A stretch of DNA of 64,000 nucleotides, from positions 1,612,001 to 1,676,000 of the forward strand of contig NZ_AP025292.1 in the NCBI RefSeq assembly GCF_036492425.1, read 5' to 3'. The DNA comes from Persicobacter psychrovividus (lineage in GTDB: Bacteria > Bacteroidota > Bacteroidia > Cytophagales > Cyclobacteriaceae). Positions 15,763 to 24,597 of the stretch are shown here, in pieces (within the stretch, counting starts at the first letter, position 1; each line of letters begins with the position of its first letter). Below the pieces are notes generated by a model that worked only from the letters and a program-made list of their open reading frames with translations, searched no databases and was not told where the DNA came from. The position numbers and the translations under genes are program-made.

Positions 15763-16350
15763 ATGCCCCAAACCGTAGCCATTGTAAAATATAACGCCGG
15801 TAATGTCCGATCTGTGGAAAATACACTGATTCGCCTGGGCATTCAGCCCGTCATTACCGATGATCTGGAAATTTTGAAACAAGCCGATAAAGTGATCTTT
15901 CCAGGAGTAGGTGAGGCCTCGACCGCCATGAACTATCTCAAAGCAAAAGGCCTGGATCAAGTGATCAAAAACTTGAAACAACCTGTGCTTGGCATCTGTC
16001 TTGGCCTTCAGTTGATGTGTAAACATTCCGAAGAAAATGATGTCGATTGCTTGGGTATCTTTAATGTGGCCGTAAAGAAATTTCCACCCAAGGACAAAGT
16101 TCCGCATGTCGGTTGGAACGCCCTGACAAAAATGGATAGCCCACTATTTGAAGGGCTTAGCGAAGGCGATTATGTTTATTTCGTGCATAGTTTTTATGCT
16201 GAGGAAAACCCCGCTCAAATTGCTTCCACTGAATATATTTTGCCATTTGCACCCGCTCTTCATAAGGACAATTTCTATGCTATTCAGGCACATCCTGAAA
16301 AAAGTGGAACTGTCGGTGCAAAAATTTTGGAGAATTTTCTGAAATTATAA
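15763..16350 (+). CDS. hisH: Imidazole glycerol phosphate synthase, glutaminase subunit
   Basis: 195 aa from ATG 15763 (MPQTVAIVKYNAGNVRS). Class-I amidotransferase triad: Cys in LGICLGLQLMC (about residue 79) and His-Glu in AIQAHPEKSG (about residues 175-177). It feeds ammonia to HisF, encoded two genes later. A GTG at 15724 gives an in-frame extension encoded by the repeat arm, with the same MKSVG start as the false trpC extension, so it is rejected. Confidence 0.95.
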   Translation: MPQTVAIVKYNAGNVRSVENTLIRLGIQPVITDDLEILKQADKVIFPGVGEASTAMNYLKAKGLDQVIKNLKQPVLGICLGLQLMCKHSEENDVDCLGIFNVAVKKFPPKDKVPHVGWNALTKMDSPLFEGLSEGDYVYFVHSFYAEENPAQIASTEYILPFAPALHKDNFYAIQAHPEKSGTVGAKILENFLKL

Positions 16351-16366
16351 AAATCATTCATTGATC

Positions 16367-16428
16367 TGTAGAGACGTTATTCTTAACGTCTTCACAAGCT
16401 TTTAGACGTTAAGAATAACGTCTCTACA
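16367..16428. repeat. Perfect 25-bp inverted repeat, hisH-hisA
   Basis: Arms TGTAGAGACGTTATTC... (16367-16391) and its exact reverse complement (16404-16428), separated by 12 bases. Each arm contains ACGTTATTCTTAACGT, itself nearly palindromic. The GTAGAGACG end resembles GTAGGGACG at 18631 and 19405, so it belongs to the same loose family of dispersed palindromes. There is no T tract. It lies within the transcribed operon. Confidence 0.8.
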
Positions 16429-16453
16429 CCAAAACAAATTAAACCTTTACCCC

Positions 16454-17173
16454 ATGGAAATCATTCCAGCCATAGACCTGATTAACGGCGAGTGCGTTCG
16501 TCTGACCAAAGGCGATTATGCCCAAAAAACTGTTTATGAAAGCGATCCTTTAGTCATTGCCAAAAAATTCGAAGAAGCAGGTATTCATCGTCTGCATTTG
16601 GTGGATTTGGACGGCGCAAAAGCCCGCAAAATCACCAATGATGTGGTGCTAAGACGTATTTCAGAAAACACCAATCTTCAAATAGATTTCGGTGGCGGAC
16701 TGCGTTCTGATGAAGACCTGAAGATTGCTTTTGAATCTGGAGCTCATCAAATTACAGGTGGTTCCATTGCCGTGAAATCTCCCGATGTTTTTAAGCGTTG
16801 GATTAATGATTTTGGTGCAGAAAAAATTATCTTGGGCGCAGATGTGCATGGCGAACAGATTGCCGTGAGTGGTTGGGCGGAAGCTTCCGATCAATCCTTA
16901 TTTCCTTTCCTTGAAAATTACCTCGGTCTGGGGTTGCAATATGTAATTTGCACTGATGTAAGTAAGGACGGTTTGCTTCAGGGGCCAAATACTGCCCTTT
17001 ATCAGAAAATTCTGAAAGCTTTTCCTGAGGTTAAACTTATCGCCAGTGGAGGCGTGGCCAGCTTCGAAGACCTTCAGCAATTGGAACAAATCGGTGTTTA
17101 TGGCACCATTGTCGGTAAGGCATTTTACGAAGGGCGTGTGAGTCTTGAGCAATTGGCTTCATTTCAAAAATAA
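16454..17173 (+). CDS. hisA: ProFAR isomerase (phosphoribosylformimino-AICAR-P isomerase)
   Basis: 239 aa TIM barrel. Start MEIIPAIDLINGECVRLTKGDY with the catalytic Asp8, the second catalytic Asp in ICTDVSKDGLLQGPN (about residue 176), and phosphate loops FGGGLRSDED and ASGGVASFEDL. It acts directly before HisF/HisH in the pathway. Only six bases separate it from hisF. Confidence 0.96.
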   Translation: MEIIPAIDLINGECVRLTKGDYAQKTVYESDPLVIAKKFEEAGIHRLHLVDLDGAKARKITNDVVLRRISENTNLQIDFGGGLRSDEDLKIAFESGAHQITGGSIAVKSPDVFKRWINDFGAEKIILGADVHGEQIAVSGWAEASDQSLFPFLENYLGLGLQYVICTDVSKDGLLQGPNTALYQKILKAFPEVKLIASGGVASFEDLQQLEQIGVYGTIVGKAFYEGRVSLEQLASFQK

Positions 17174-17179
17174 TTGGCG

Positions 17180-17938
17180 ATGTTAGCAAAAAGAATTATC
17201 CCTTGTCTGGATATAAAAAATGGACGCACCGTAAAGGGTGTTAATTTTGTGGAGCTGGTAGATGCCGGCGACCCTGTTGGCTTGGCGAAAATCTATGCCG
17301 ACGAAGGCGCCGACGAATTGGTCTTTTTGGATATTTCTGCCACGCAGGAAAATCGAAAAACACTGATTGATTTGGTCGATCAGGTGGCCAAAGAAATCAA
17401 TATTCCTTTTACTGTTGGTGGAGGAATCTCATCCGTGGAGGACGTACGTGCGCTACTAAATGCCGGTGCCGATAAGATCAGTATTAATTCTTCAGCTGTC
17501 CGAAATCCACAACTCATCAATGATCTTGCTTTGGAATTTGGTTCGCAATGTGTAGTCGTAGCTATTGATACCCGCCATGTGGATGGCGTCGATATTGTTC
17601 ATACACATGGAGGAACTAAGCCTACCGAACTGAATACTCAAGCTTGGGCAAAAGAAGTCGCGGAACGTGGTGCTGGGGAAATCCTCTTGACCTCCATGGA
17701 TCATGATGGCACCAAGGCAGGCTTTGCTTTGGACATTACCGCCGAGCTCTCAAAAGCCTTGCCCATTCCTGTTATTGCCAGTGGAGGCGCTGGAAATATG
17801 GCGCATTTCGTAGATGTTTTCACCGACGGATATGCCGATGCGGCACTTGCGGCAAGTATTTTCCATTTTAAAGAAATTCCGATCCCCACGCTTAAATCTT
17901 ATTTGAAAGATGAAAATGTGGTGGTTCGTACCAAATAA
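17180..17938 (+). CDS. hisF: Imidazole glycerol phosphate synthase, cyclase subunit
   Basis: 252 aa from ATG 17180 ([23 protein letters not shown]); a TTG two codons upstream is less likely. Catalytic Asp in CLDIKNG (residue 11) and Asp in [12 protein letters not shown] (about residue 131), with phosphate loops GGGISSVED and [11 protein letters not shown]. It works with HisH to make IGP and AICAR. Tight spacing with hisA and hisI indicates one transcript. Confidence 0.96.
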   Translation: MLAKRIIPCLDIKNGRTVKGVNFVELVDAGDPVGLAKIYADEGADELVFLDISATQENRKTLIDLVDQVAKEINIPFTVGGGISSVEDVRALLNAGADKISINSSAVRNPQLINDLALEFGSQCVVVAIDTRHVDGVDIVHTHGGTKPTELNTQAWAKEVAERGAGEILLTSMDHDGTKAGFALDITAELSKALPIPVIASGGAGNMAHFVDVFTDGYADAALAASIFHFKEIPIPTLKSYLKDENVVVRTK

Positions 17939-17947
17939 TAAAAAATC

Positions 17948-18541
17948 ATGAAAGTAGATTTTGAAAAAGTGAATGGTTTGGTTCCTGCAGTAATTCAGGA
18001 TGCTGAAACCGCCAAAGTCTTGATGCTCGGTTATATGAACGAGGAAGCTTTGGAGAAAACAGAAGCCGAAGGAAAAGTAACCTTCTTCAGCCGCACGAAA
18101 AATCGCCTGTGGACGAAAGGAGAGGAAAGTGGGAATTTCTTGTTGGTCAAAGAGATCTTGAACGATTGCGATAACGACACCCTGCTGATTAAAGTAAAGC
18201 CCGTCGGTCCGACCTGCCACAAAGGAACAGATACCTGTTGGGGAGAAGAAAACACCACAAACCTCAATTTTATCGAGCATCTTGCCAAAACAATTCATGA
18301 TCGGGTAGTAGAAGATGATCCAAAATCATATACCAATAAACTGATCAAAAGAGGCATCAACAAAGTAGCACAAAAAGTAGGAGAGGAAGCGGTCGAAGTG
18401 GTCATTGAAGCCAAAGACGACAACACCGAATTATTCCTCAACGAGTCCGCCGATTTGCTGTACCATTATTTGGTATTGTTGGAAGCAAAAGGGCATACAT
18501 TGACAGACGTCGTTGATGTGCTGAGATCCAGACACAAATAA
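17948..18541 (+). CDS. hisI: Bifunctional phosphoribosyl-AMP cyclohydrolase / phosphoribosyl-ATP pyrophosphatase
   Basis: 197 aa fusion (HisIE). The N-terminal cyclohydrolase domain has TFFSRTKNRLWTKGEESGN, the metal-binding DCDNDTLL and Cys in GPTCHKGTDTCW. The C-terminal pyrophosphatase domain has SYTNKLIKRGINKVAQKVGE and EAVEVVIEAK...ADLLYHYLVLL. It carries out the second and third steps of histidine synthesis. Last gene of the operon, ended by a strong terminator. hisG, hisD, hisC and hisB are not in the window. Confidence 0.95.
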   Translation: MKVDFEKVNGLVPAVIQDAETAKVLMLGYMNEEALEKTEAEGKVTFFSRTKNRLWTKGEESGNFLLVKEILNDCDNDTLLIKVKPVGPTCHKGTDTCWGEENTTNLNFIEHLAKTIHDRVVEDDPKSYTNKLIKRGINKVAQKVGEEAVEVVIEAKDDNTELFLNESADLLYHYLVLLEAKGHTLTDVVDVLRSRHK

Positions 18542-18556
18542 TAATATATATTGTAG

Positions 18557-18583
18557 AGACAGCGCTTGCGCTGTCTTTTTTTT
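18557..18583 (+). terminator. Terminator of the trp-his operon
   Basis: AGACAGCGC (18557-18565) / GCGCTGTCT (18568-18576) with eight Ts, 15 bases after the hisI stop. The preceding GTAG makes its outer sequence (GTAGAGACAGCG) resemble the dispersed palindrome family. Confidence 0.85.
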
Positions 18584-18633
18584 GCCGTGATTTTGGGGAA
18601 TGATTTCCGCGATTAATTTTTATGGTATTGTAG

Positions 18634-18720
18634 GGACGTTGCATGCAACGTCCGTACCGATAGGTACAAAAATAATCCATTTCTCACTCTCTCTATCGCG
18701 AGAGTCCCTCTCGTGATAGA
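18634..18720. repeat. Two-palindrome intergenic repeat unit, copy 2
   Basis: GGACGTTGCATGCAACGTCC (18634-18653) is a perfect 20-bp palindrome. It is followed by CTATCGCGAGAG (18693 on) facing CTCTCGTGATAG (18707-18718). Same order and similar spacing as copy 1 at 5924-6000. The rest of 18542-18853 holds the terminator and no gene that I can support. Confidence 0.8.
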
Positions 18721-18853
18721 CCACAACCAAATTTTCCTTCACGAAATAGACTCAAACGGTAGAATACATCCATTTAAATAAATGTGATGAATAAATATTT
18801 TTTGAATGTTTTGCATTATTTGGTATGTTTAGAATAATAACCAATAAAATTAG

Positions 18854-19285
18854 ATGGCTTCATTACCCCAAACCTTTCAATATTTAAATACCAAGATTTC
18901 ATTTACAGAAGAAGGCATTCAATTAATTGATAGAGCTATACTTGTTAAGTTGTCTTCACTTTTTTGTGGTATTGCAAACCTTATTCTTTCTGTAGTGAGT
19001 ATTAATCGATTAACCCCTAAGGAAGATATCGCGTGGTTTTTGGTGAATTGCTTTCTTTTTTTGGCGTCAGCTTCACTTATCTATCTTGGTATTACCCGTT
19101 CTACCAAAGCTCAAATTACTTGGGAAGAAGTTGAGGCTTTGGATTATCGTAAACGACTCTCGACGCATAGTTTGAAAATAAAATTGAAGGGGTTTCAATC
19201 AAGAATGTTTCACCTCGGTTCTGTTAATATTGGTTTAAAGGATTTTGTTAATTCAGAGGAAGTCAAGGAGGGGCTAAGTCAATAA
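18854..19285 (+). CDS. Hypothetical membrane protein
   Basis: 143 aa. Two adjacent hydrophobic segments (about residues 32-50 and 60-80) are flanked by a soluble N-terminal part and a C-terminal part of about 60 residues (WEEVEALDYRKRLSTHSLKIKLKG), a layout seen in PH-like or EbsA-type small membrane proteins, but I recognise no family. The start ATG is preceded by AT-rich DNA. It stands alone between two intergenic palindromes. Confidence 0.6.
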   Translation: MASLPQTFQYLNTKISFTEEGIQLIDRAILVKLSSLFCGIANLILSVVSINRLTPKEDIAWFLVNCFLFLASASLIYLGITRSTKAQITWEEVEALDYRKRLSTHSLKIKLKGFQSRMFHLGSVNIGLKDFVNSEEVKEGLSQ

Positions 19286-19407
19286 TATTTTTCCGTAAAA
19301 TTTAATCTATGTCTATTACCAGAGACCCTTTTTGTTTTTTTCTCGAAGGGTTGCTTGTCGGTAATTTGTGACCTCTCAAACTAAAAACCGGATTTCTTCT
19401 GTTGTAG

Positions 19408-19441
19408 GGACGTTGCATGCAACGTCCGTACCGTGAGGTAC
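19408..19441. repeat. GGACGTTGCATGCAACGTCC palindrome, copy 3
   Basis: The 20-bp perfect palindrome at 19408-19427 is identical to the one at 18634. It is followed by GTACCGTGAGGTAC, a small second palindrome also hinted at after copy 2 (GTACCGATAGGTAC). The GAGAG palindrome of the full unit is missing. Confidence 0.75.
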
Positions 19442-19528
19442 AAAAAATTTCGACATCATTGACCGAGCAAAGATTATTCGAACCTTAAAACCTATCATCA
19501 ACACCTATATCAAATTATTTAACCTTAA

Positions 19529-21076
19529 ATGATCACCAACCTATTCCTAAGCCAATCCCACCAGCTAAAAAATCTCCTTCAAACTTATCCCTTTTGGAAA
19601 CCAACCGATTTCAGTATCCACGGCTGTCGGTTGTATCATCAATATTTTGGTCAGAGCACCCAAACGATTACCAATCAGACACAAAGAGATTTACATCTTG
19701 ATGAGGTTTTTCAGCTGGTGAATTTTTGTCAGACATTAGCGGGTAGTAATTATCTTTATCACCTTTCTCATTTGCATGAAAATGATAGTCGGGAGGAACT
19801 GGTGGCTTGTGCTCAATTGATTGATGACCACCCCAACACAAGGGAAAAGTTATGTAAAGCATTGATGGAGATGCAAGCGGATGACCCTTCCCAATTTTTT
19901 AAATATCTGCATACGATTCAGCCAAAGTTACCGAGGTTTTTGAGGTGGGCTCCCTTGCTTGCCTGTTTATCTTTGATTTGTGTTGTAGGTGGATTTCTCT
20001 TTCCCTTTTTATGGTTGATGCTGATTCCTTTGATGATCATAAATTTCGGGATTCATTTCATGGCGAAAAGTCATCATGGAGGTTTGGTGGAAACTTTGGG
20101 AACGATCAGTTACTTGAGTAATACACTTATTGAAATTAGGAAAGATACCCAATTGGCTGAATACAGTAAGTTGAACGATGCTCCGAACATCAGGTATTTT
20201 TACAGCTTCGATTTCCTGAAATCAGATACCGATCTTGGAAGTGATATTGGGATTATTTGGTGGTACATCAAGGAGGTGATCAATGTGCTGTTTCTGTTGG
20301 GGGTGAATATTGCCAATGTGTATCATCAAAAAATTTATCAACAAAAAGAAGGCTTATTGGATTTGTATCAGACGGTCAGTTTTTTTGATGTGAGTTTATC
20401 TCGAACAGTTTTGAGCAAAAAGGCAGGAGTTTGTGAGAGTCAAATGAATGAAAATTTGGGGCTTTCCTTCGTAGGCTTGACGCATCCATTAGTGAAAAAT
20501 TGTGTATCCAACTCAATGGCTTTGAAAGGTGAAAATATCATGTTGTCGGGAGCAAATATGACGGGCAAAAGTACTTTCATTCGCTCCGTAGGCATCAACA
20601 CTTTACTATCTCAGACCTTGGGTCTTGCCTTTGCCGAAAGCTTTGTTCATGCTCCGATGGCTGTTTACTCTTCCATGAATATTAAGGACAATATAGAAGA
20701 GCAATCGAGTTATTTCAATGAGGAGATTTTGGCATTGAAGACGATCATTCAGGCAGAAGAAAGTAAAAAATTGATACTGCTTGATGAGTTATTTAAAGGC
20801 ACGAATACCGAAGATCGGATTCTATTTGGGAGTCGGGTATTGAATTACCTGACGACTGAAAACAATACCATTTTGGTTTCAACCCATGATTTAGAGCTTG
20901 AAGAGCACTTGAATAGTTCCTTTGTTCATCAGTCTATGCAATGCAGAATTACGATAGACGATTATGAGTTTCTATATACCATTGGCGAGCAGCGTAAAAA
21001 CAACCAGTTAGTGGCGCATTTATTCCGAAAACACGGGCTGACAAACCTGCTTACCAATGATGAAATCACGGTCTGA
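19529..21076 (+). CDS. Membrane-anchored MutS-like ATPase
   Basis: 515 aa. C-terminal MutS domain V with Walker A GANMTGKSTFIRS (residues 341 on), Walker B KKLILLDELFKGTNTEDR and the signature STHDLELE. N-terminal half lacks the mismatch-recognition domains of MutS and instead carries a hydrophobic hairpin at about residues 140-178 (APLLACLSLICVVGG / FLWLMLIPLMIINFGI) and another weaker one near 245-265. It belongs to the short MutS-related proteins of Bacteroidota, whose role is unknown; they are not thought to do canonical mismatch repair. Monocistronic, convergent with the SDR gene. Confidence 0.85.
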   Translation: MITNLFLSQSHQLKNLLQTYPFWKPTDFSIHGCRLYHQYFGQSTQTITNQTQRDLHLDEVFQLVNFCQTLAGSNYLYHLSHLHENDSREELVACAQLIDDHPNTREKLCKALMEMQADDPSQFFKYLHTIQPKLPRFLRWAPLLACLSLICVVGGFLFPFLWLMLIPLMIINFGIHFMAKSHHGGLVETLGTISYLSNTLIEIRKDTQLAEYSKLNDAPNIRYFYSFDFLKSDTDLGSDIGIIWWYIKEVINVLFLLGVNIANVYHQKIYQQKEGLLDLYQTVSFFDVSLSRTVLSKKAGVCESQMNENLGLSFVGLTHPLVKNCVSNSMALKGENIMLSGANMTGKSTFIRSVGINTLLSQTLGLAFAESFVHAPMAVYSSMNIKDNIEEQSSYFNEEILALKTIIQAEESKKLILLDELFKGTNTEDRILFGSRVLNYLTTENNTILVSTHDLELEEHLNSSFVHQSMQCRITIDDYEFLYTIGEQRKNNQLVAHLFRKHGLTNLLTNDEITV

Positions 21077-21093
21077 TCGTTAAGAATAGGATT

Positions 21094-21909
21094 CTATTGC
21101 CAGCTAATTTCCTCACCAAACTTCATCAGTTTACCATTAATTTCATCAGGAGATCTGTCTATTAAATCAATAATCGATTTGGCGGCTTGAAACGGAGATT
21201 GGGCATGTTTCATGTTTTCGAAGAACGGGCGGGAGGCTGCAGTATTGACCAAACCAGGACAAACAGCCAATATGGCCTGGGCGTCTTTTTTCTTCTGAGC
21301 GGCAATCCTCACCAAGGCGACTTGTCCAATTTTTGAAGGAATATTAATCCATTTTGGCCAACCTTTCAGGGCATCGGTCCCTGCTTTTACCTCTTCAACA
21401 TACTCATGCATCACCCGATTGATGTCAATCATAGACCTTTCTGTGGTTGCAAACAAAGGGTGCAATTTAGTCGTCAGGTGTGTTAAGGTACCAAAACCAC
21501 TGGCAACGACGATCAATCTTCCTTTTTTAGTCAGTAGGGGCTGGAAATGTTTGAGGACATGGTAGGCGCCCATATTATTGGTTTGGATAAATTCCGCCAC
21601 CTGTAATCGGTAAGGGGTTTCTTTGTCCATTCGCTGCGCCGCATTGGAGATCACCAAATCAACAGTGCCGTGCTTTGCCGCCATATATTCCATGACCGCC
21701 TGCACACTTTCTTCCTTCGATACATCCATAAATACCGCTTCAAAATGGGCCTTTTTATCAATGATCGAATCAATGGCTTCTTGTCCTTTTGCGACACGCC
21801 TGACCGCGAGGTAAATAAAATCACCTGCTTTATAAATGGCATTGAGTTGTTCCACCAAGCCAAAACCTAACCCCTGATTTGCTCCCGTAATAATTGCTAC
21901 TTTCCCCAT
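21094..21909 (-). CDS. SDR-family protein, carbonyl-reductase-like, with altered catalytic Tyr
   Basis: 271 aa Rossmann protein with the nucleotide loop ITGANQGLGFG (residues 7-17), the NAA-type motif VISNAAQR and the catalytic Ser in VVASGFG (about residue 147). It resembles the carbonyl reductase branch. In that branch the YxxxK motif follows a WP dipeptide; here the aligned stretch reads WPKWINIPSKIG, giving Asn189 where the catalytic Tyr is expected and keeping Lys193. Activity as a normal oxidoreductase is therefore doubtful. Convergent with the MutS-like gene, with 17 bases between stops. Confidence 0.8.
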   Translation of the reverse strand: MGKVAIITGANQGLGFGLVEQLNAIYKAGDFIYLAVRRVAKGQEAIDSIIDKKAHFEAVFMDVSKEESVQAVMEYMAAKHGTVDLVISNAAQRMDKETPYRLQVAEFIQTNNMGAYHVLKHFQPLLTKKGRLIVVASGFGTLTHLTTKLHPLFATTERSMIDINRVMHEYVEEVKAGTDALKGWPKWINIPSKIGQVALVRIAAQKKKDAQAILAVCPGLVNTAASRPFFENMKHAQSPFQAAKSIIDLIDRSPDEINGKLMKFGEEISWQ

Positions 21910-21988
21910 AGAGGATTAACTGCCCGATTGAGCAAATGATTAAACAAGAAGGAGATCGATAGATTTTCGGGATGAACAGGTTAAATCC

Positions 21989-22915
21989 TTATTCTGAGGA
22001 GCGCTGGTAATTGATAAAAACAGGGGAGGAGTTGAAAAATCTTTTTTTGGTCATGGAGATGAACAGTTCATCAAACTTGTGCCCAAGATTAATTACATTA
22101 TTATAAGTATAGAAAGACAGATAATAATCCCCATCATCAAAACAATATTGAAGGGCAACGCCTGCATCGAGCAAAGTGGCTGTTTTTACCCCAAGCTGAT
22201 CAGCAATCTCGGCAATTTCCTTTACCGACAATAAGCCGCCGTCTGCAGAAACCAGAAAGCAAATATTGCCATCGGCATCCATGCCACAAAGGTTGCGGTA
22301 GGTCAGGCGTTTCCATGCGGCTATTTGTTGATCTTCATTTAGAATATAAGACCAGATATGTCCATCTTTCATGACCGAGGGATGTGCCTGGCATGCATAC
22401 TCCACTTGATCATCCAGTCCCGAAAAGATACTTTTCGGTCCAGCGACCGCCTTTCCATTAATCACTTTAAAAAAGCCTGATGATCTTGAAGCGTGCCCTT
22501 TCGACTGACCATCAACTACCACTTCGCCCAAGGACTGTAATTCTTTATCGTAAAAAGAGCTGTTAATTGCAAAGATCGTGTTGCCCTTCACCAAATCCCC
22601 CGTGGTATTTCCCTGCTTGTCGAGACTTACCTTAAAGTTATGATCATTTTTCTTGAACTTGAAAAAGTATAATTTTGGCTTATTGAGCTCATTCACGAAA
22701 TCACTTAGTGGGGCATTGTTTTGACGCACCAAATCGATCTGCCTGATTTCAACATCTGCTGACTGGTACACTACCCTTTGAAGCTTTGAAGTGATGGGCT
22801 GTATGGCACCATTTGACTGAAAAACATAATGGAGTTTTTCTATGGGCTTAAAGAGAAAATAAAATACCAAAAAGACCAAAATCAGAAGGACTTTGGCTTT
22901 AAAATTCTTTAACAT
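21989..22915 (-). CDS. Phosphodiester glycosidase (NAGPA-domain) family protein
   Basis: 308 aa. N-terminal membrane anchor (residues 8-24), then a domain like N-acetylglucosamine-1-phosphodiester alpha-N-acetylglucosaminidase (PF09992): FAINSSFYDKELQSLGEVVVDG, ASRSSGFFKV, and ATLLDAGVALQY near residue 245, the usual place of the LDGG motif. Such proteins act outside the cytoplasm on phosphodiester-linked sugars; the substrate here is not known. Monocistronic, divergent from the small membrane protein. Confidence 0.75.
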   Translation of the reverse strand: MLKNFKAKVLLILVFLVFYFLFKPIEKLHYVFQSNGAIQPITSKLQRVVYQSADVEIRQIDLVRQNNAPLSDFVNELNKPKLYFFKFKKNDHNFKVSLDKQGNTTGDLVKGNTIFAINSSFYDKELQSLGEVVVDGQSKGHASRSSGFFKVINGKAVAGPKSIFSGLDDQVEYACQAHPSVMKDGHIWSYILNEDQQIAAWKRLTYRNLCGMDADGNICFLVSADGGLLSVKEIAEIADQLGVKTATLLDAGVALQYCFDDGDYYLSFYTYNNVINLGHKFDELFISMTKKRFFNSSPVFINYQRSSE

Positions 22916-23017
22916 TGTATCAATTAATGGAAGATGCTTTAAGATAATAGATCGAAAGTTGAAATGTAAGTTATCAAGCAGAAATCCTTATGGATAAATA
23001 TAATTTGAATAGATATC

Positions 23018-23260
23018 ATGGAGAATAAACCAAAAAAGCAGGGACCGATTCCCAATAAACAGCAAGTTTTAATGGCGGTGTTGTTTTGGGTGATAGGCGC
23101 GATATTAGTGGCTTATTTTATGACAGCGGGCTTTACCTCTGCAGTTGACCTTCAAAAAAGTGCTGTTTACTTATTGCTTTTAGGCTATTTGACTTATAAA
23201 GTCGGGCGCATTATTTATCAGTATAAAAAATATGGAAACGACGATCATTTTTCAGAATAA
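23018..23260 (+). CDS. Small hypothetical membrane protein
   Basis: 80 aa with two membrane helices (about residues 18-38 and 46-64), a Lys/Pro-rich N terminus and a charged C-terminal tail YKKYGNDDHFSE. No family recognised. It stands alone between divergent and convergent neighbours. Confidence 0.6.
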   Translation: MENKPKKQGPIPNKQQVLMAVLFWVIGAILVAYFMTAGFTSAVDLQKSAVYLLLLGYLTYKVGRIIYQYKKYGNDDHFSE

Positions 23261-23308
23261 AGCTGACGGTCGTCAGTTGTAACCGACCGTTTAATCCTTG
23301 AAGGACAG

Positions 23309-24445
23309 TTAGTTGAATTGCTGAATTAAACGGAAGACTTGTGTAGTCTTGAAGGTGATCATACCTGCTGCCGTAGCGGGATTCATCGCTTTCTCAAGAC
23401 TGACAGGTTCGTTGATGATCGAAAAAACAGCCGTAATGCCCGCCGCGTCAAAGGGTTGAGTTTCAGGCATTACTCCTCCTCCCAAAACAATGAGCGGTAC
23501 ATTTTTGGCAGTACACCTTTTGGCGATTCCATCAATCACTTTTCCAGATACCGACTGATGATCGATTTTTCCTTCCCCAGAAAGTACAATGTCTGCCCCT
23601 TCAAGATGATGGTCAAATTGCTGATGATCCAGAATAATATCTACCCCTGATTTCAGTGCACCATTAAGCATCGCAAAAAAGGCTCCGCTGATGCCGCCAC
23701 CTGCGCCACTGCCCTTAACATGCCTCAGGTCGATGCCCGTGAAATGATGGATTTTTTCAGCAAAATGGATCATCGCCTTCTCCATTCGGTCAAGCATTTC
23801 GGCATTCGCTCCTTTTTGCGCCCCATAAATATAGGTAGCGCCCCGTGGCCCATAGAATGGGTTATCAACATCGCAGGCAATTTTGAAAGAAGCATTTTTC
23901 AGTCCAGGATGCGCATTTGCATTTTGCAGGTGTTCTACTTTTGCCAATCCTTGCGCCCCATGAGGTACAGGATTTTTGTTTCGGTCCAAGAATTCAAAAC
24001 CCAAAGCCTCAAGCATTCCTTTACCGCCATCATTGGTCGCACTTCCGCCAATGCCAATAATGAAGTTCCGCACCCCCTTGTTCAGTGCATCGAGGATTAA
24101 TTCACCAGTGCCAAAGGTGGTCGTTACCCAGGGGTTTTGTTCCTCCATTTTTAAAAGGGGCAATCCGCTTGCCTGTGCCATTTCAATAACGGCTGTTTTA
24201 CCATGATCTGTCAATCCATATTTGGCATCCACCAAGCGGAAAAGCGGATCATGAACTTTTACCGTTACCCAGTTTTTTTGCTCTTCCACCAGTGCCTCAA
24301 TGGTTCCTTCGCCGCCATCAGCCATCGGAATTTCGATAATTTCAGCATTGGGGTAAACGGGATAAATGCCTTTTTTCATCGCCGATCTTACTTGTTGGGC
24401 AGTAAGGCTTCCTTTAAAAGAGTCGGTGGCAAGGATAATTTTCAT
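23309..24445 (-). CDS. glxK: Glycerate 2-kinase
   Basis: 378 aa from ATG 24445 (MKIILATDSFKGSLTAQQV), the standard start of the GlxK/GarK family; an upstream start at 24481 adds 12 unrelated residues. Signature stretches: MADGGEGTIEAL, IGIGGSATNDGGKGMLEALGF, DVDNPFYGPRGATYIYGAQKGA and SGEGKIDHQSVSGK. It phosphorylates D-glycerate to 2-phosphoglycerate in the cytoplasm. Monocistronic; no glyoxylate or glucarate genes are nearby. Confidence 0.93.
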   Translation of the reverse strand: MKIILATDSFKGSLTAQQVRSAMKKGIYPVYPNAEIIEIPMADGGEGTIEALVEEQKNWVTVKVHDPLFRLVDAKYGLTDHGKTAVIEMAQASGLPLLKMEEQNPWVTTTFGTGELILDALNKGVRNFIIGIGGSATNDGGKGMLEALGFEFLDRNKNPVPHGAQGLAKVEHLQNANAHPGLKNASFKIACDVDNPFYGPRGATYIYGAQKGANAEMLDRMEKAMIHFAEKIHHFTGIDLRHVKGSGAGGGISGAFFAMLNGALKSGVDIILDHQQFDHHLEGADIVLSGEGKIDHQSVSGKVIDGIAKRCTAKNVPLIVLGGGVMPETQPFDAAGITAVFSIINEPVSLEKAMNPATAAGMITFKTTQVFRLIQQFN

Positions 24446-24539
24446 GTTGATTTTGAAAGCTTGAAAATGATAATGAACCAATTTAGCAGATTTGGGGGCT
24501 TTTTTAAGGGGAAGGGGAGGATAATATCAAAAAAAAGTT

Positions 24540-24569
24540 TTTGACCATCGGGTCAAATATGTACTTTTG
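24540..24569 (+). promoter_or_regulatory. Bacteroidota-type promoter of ctlX
   Basis: TTTG (24540-24543), N18, TACTTTTG (24562-24569): an exact fit to TTTG / TAnnTTTG. The ctlX ATG lies 28 bases downstream. Confidence 0.7.
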
Positions 24570-24597
24570 AAATCTAACATAATTGTAATCAACAGAG

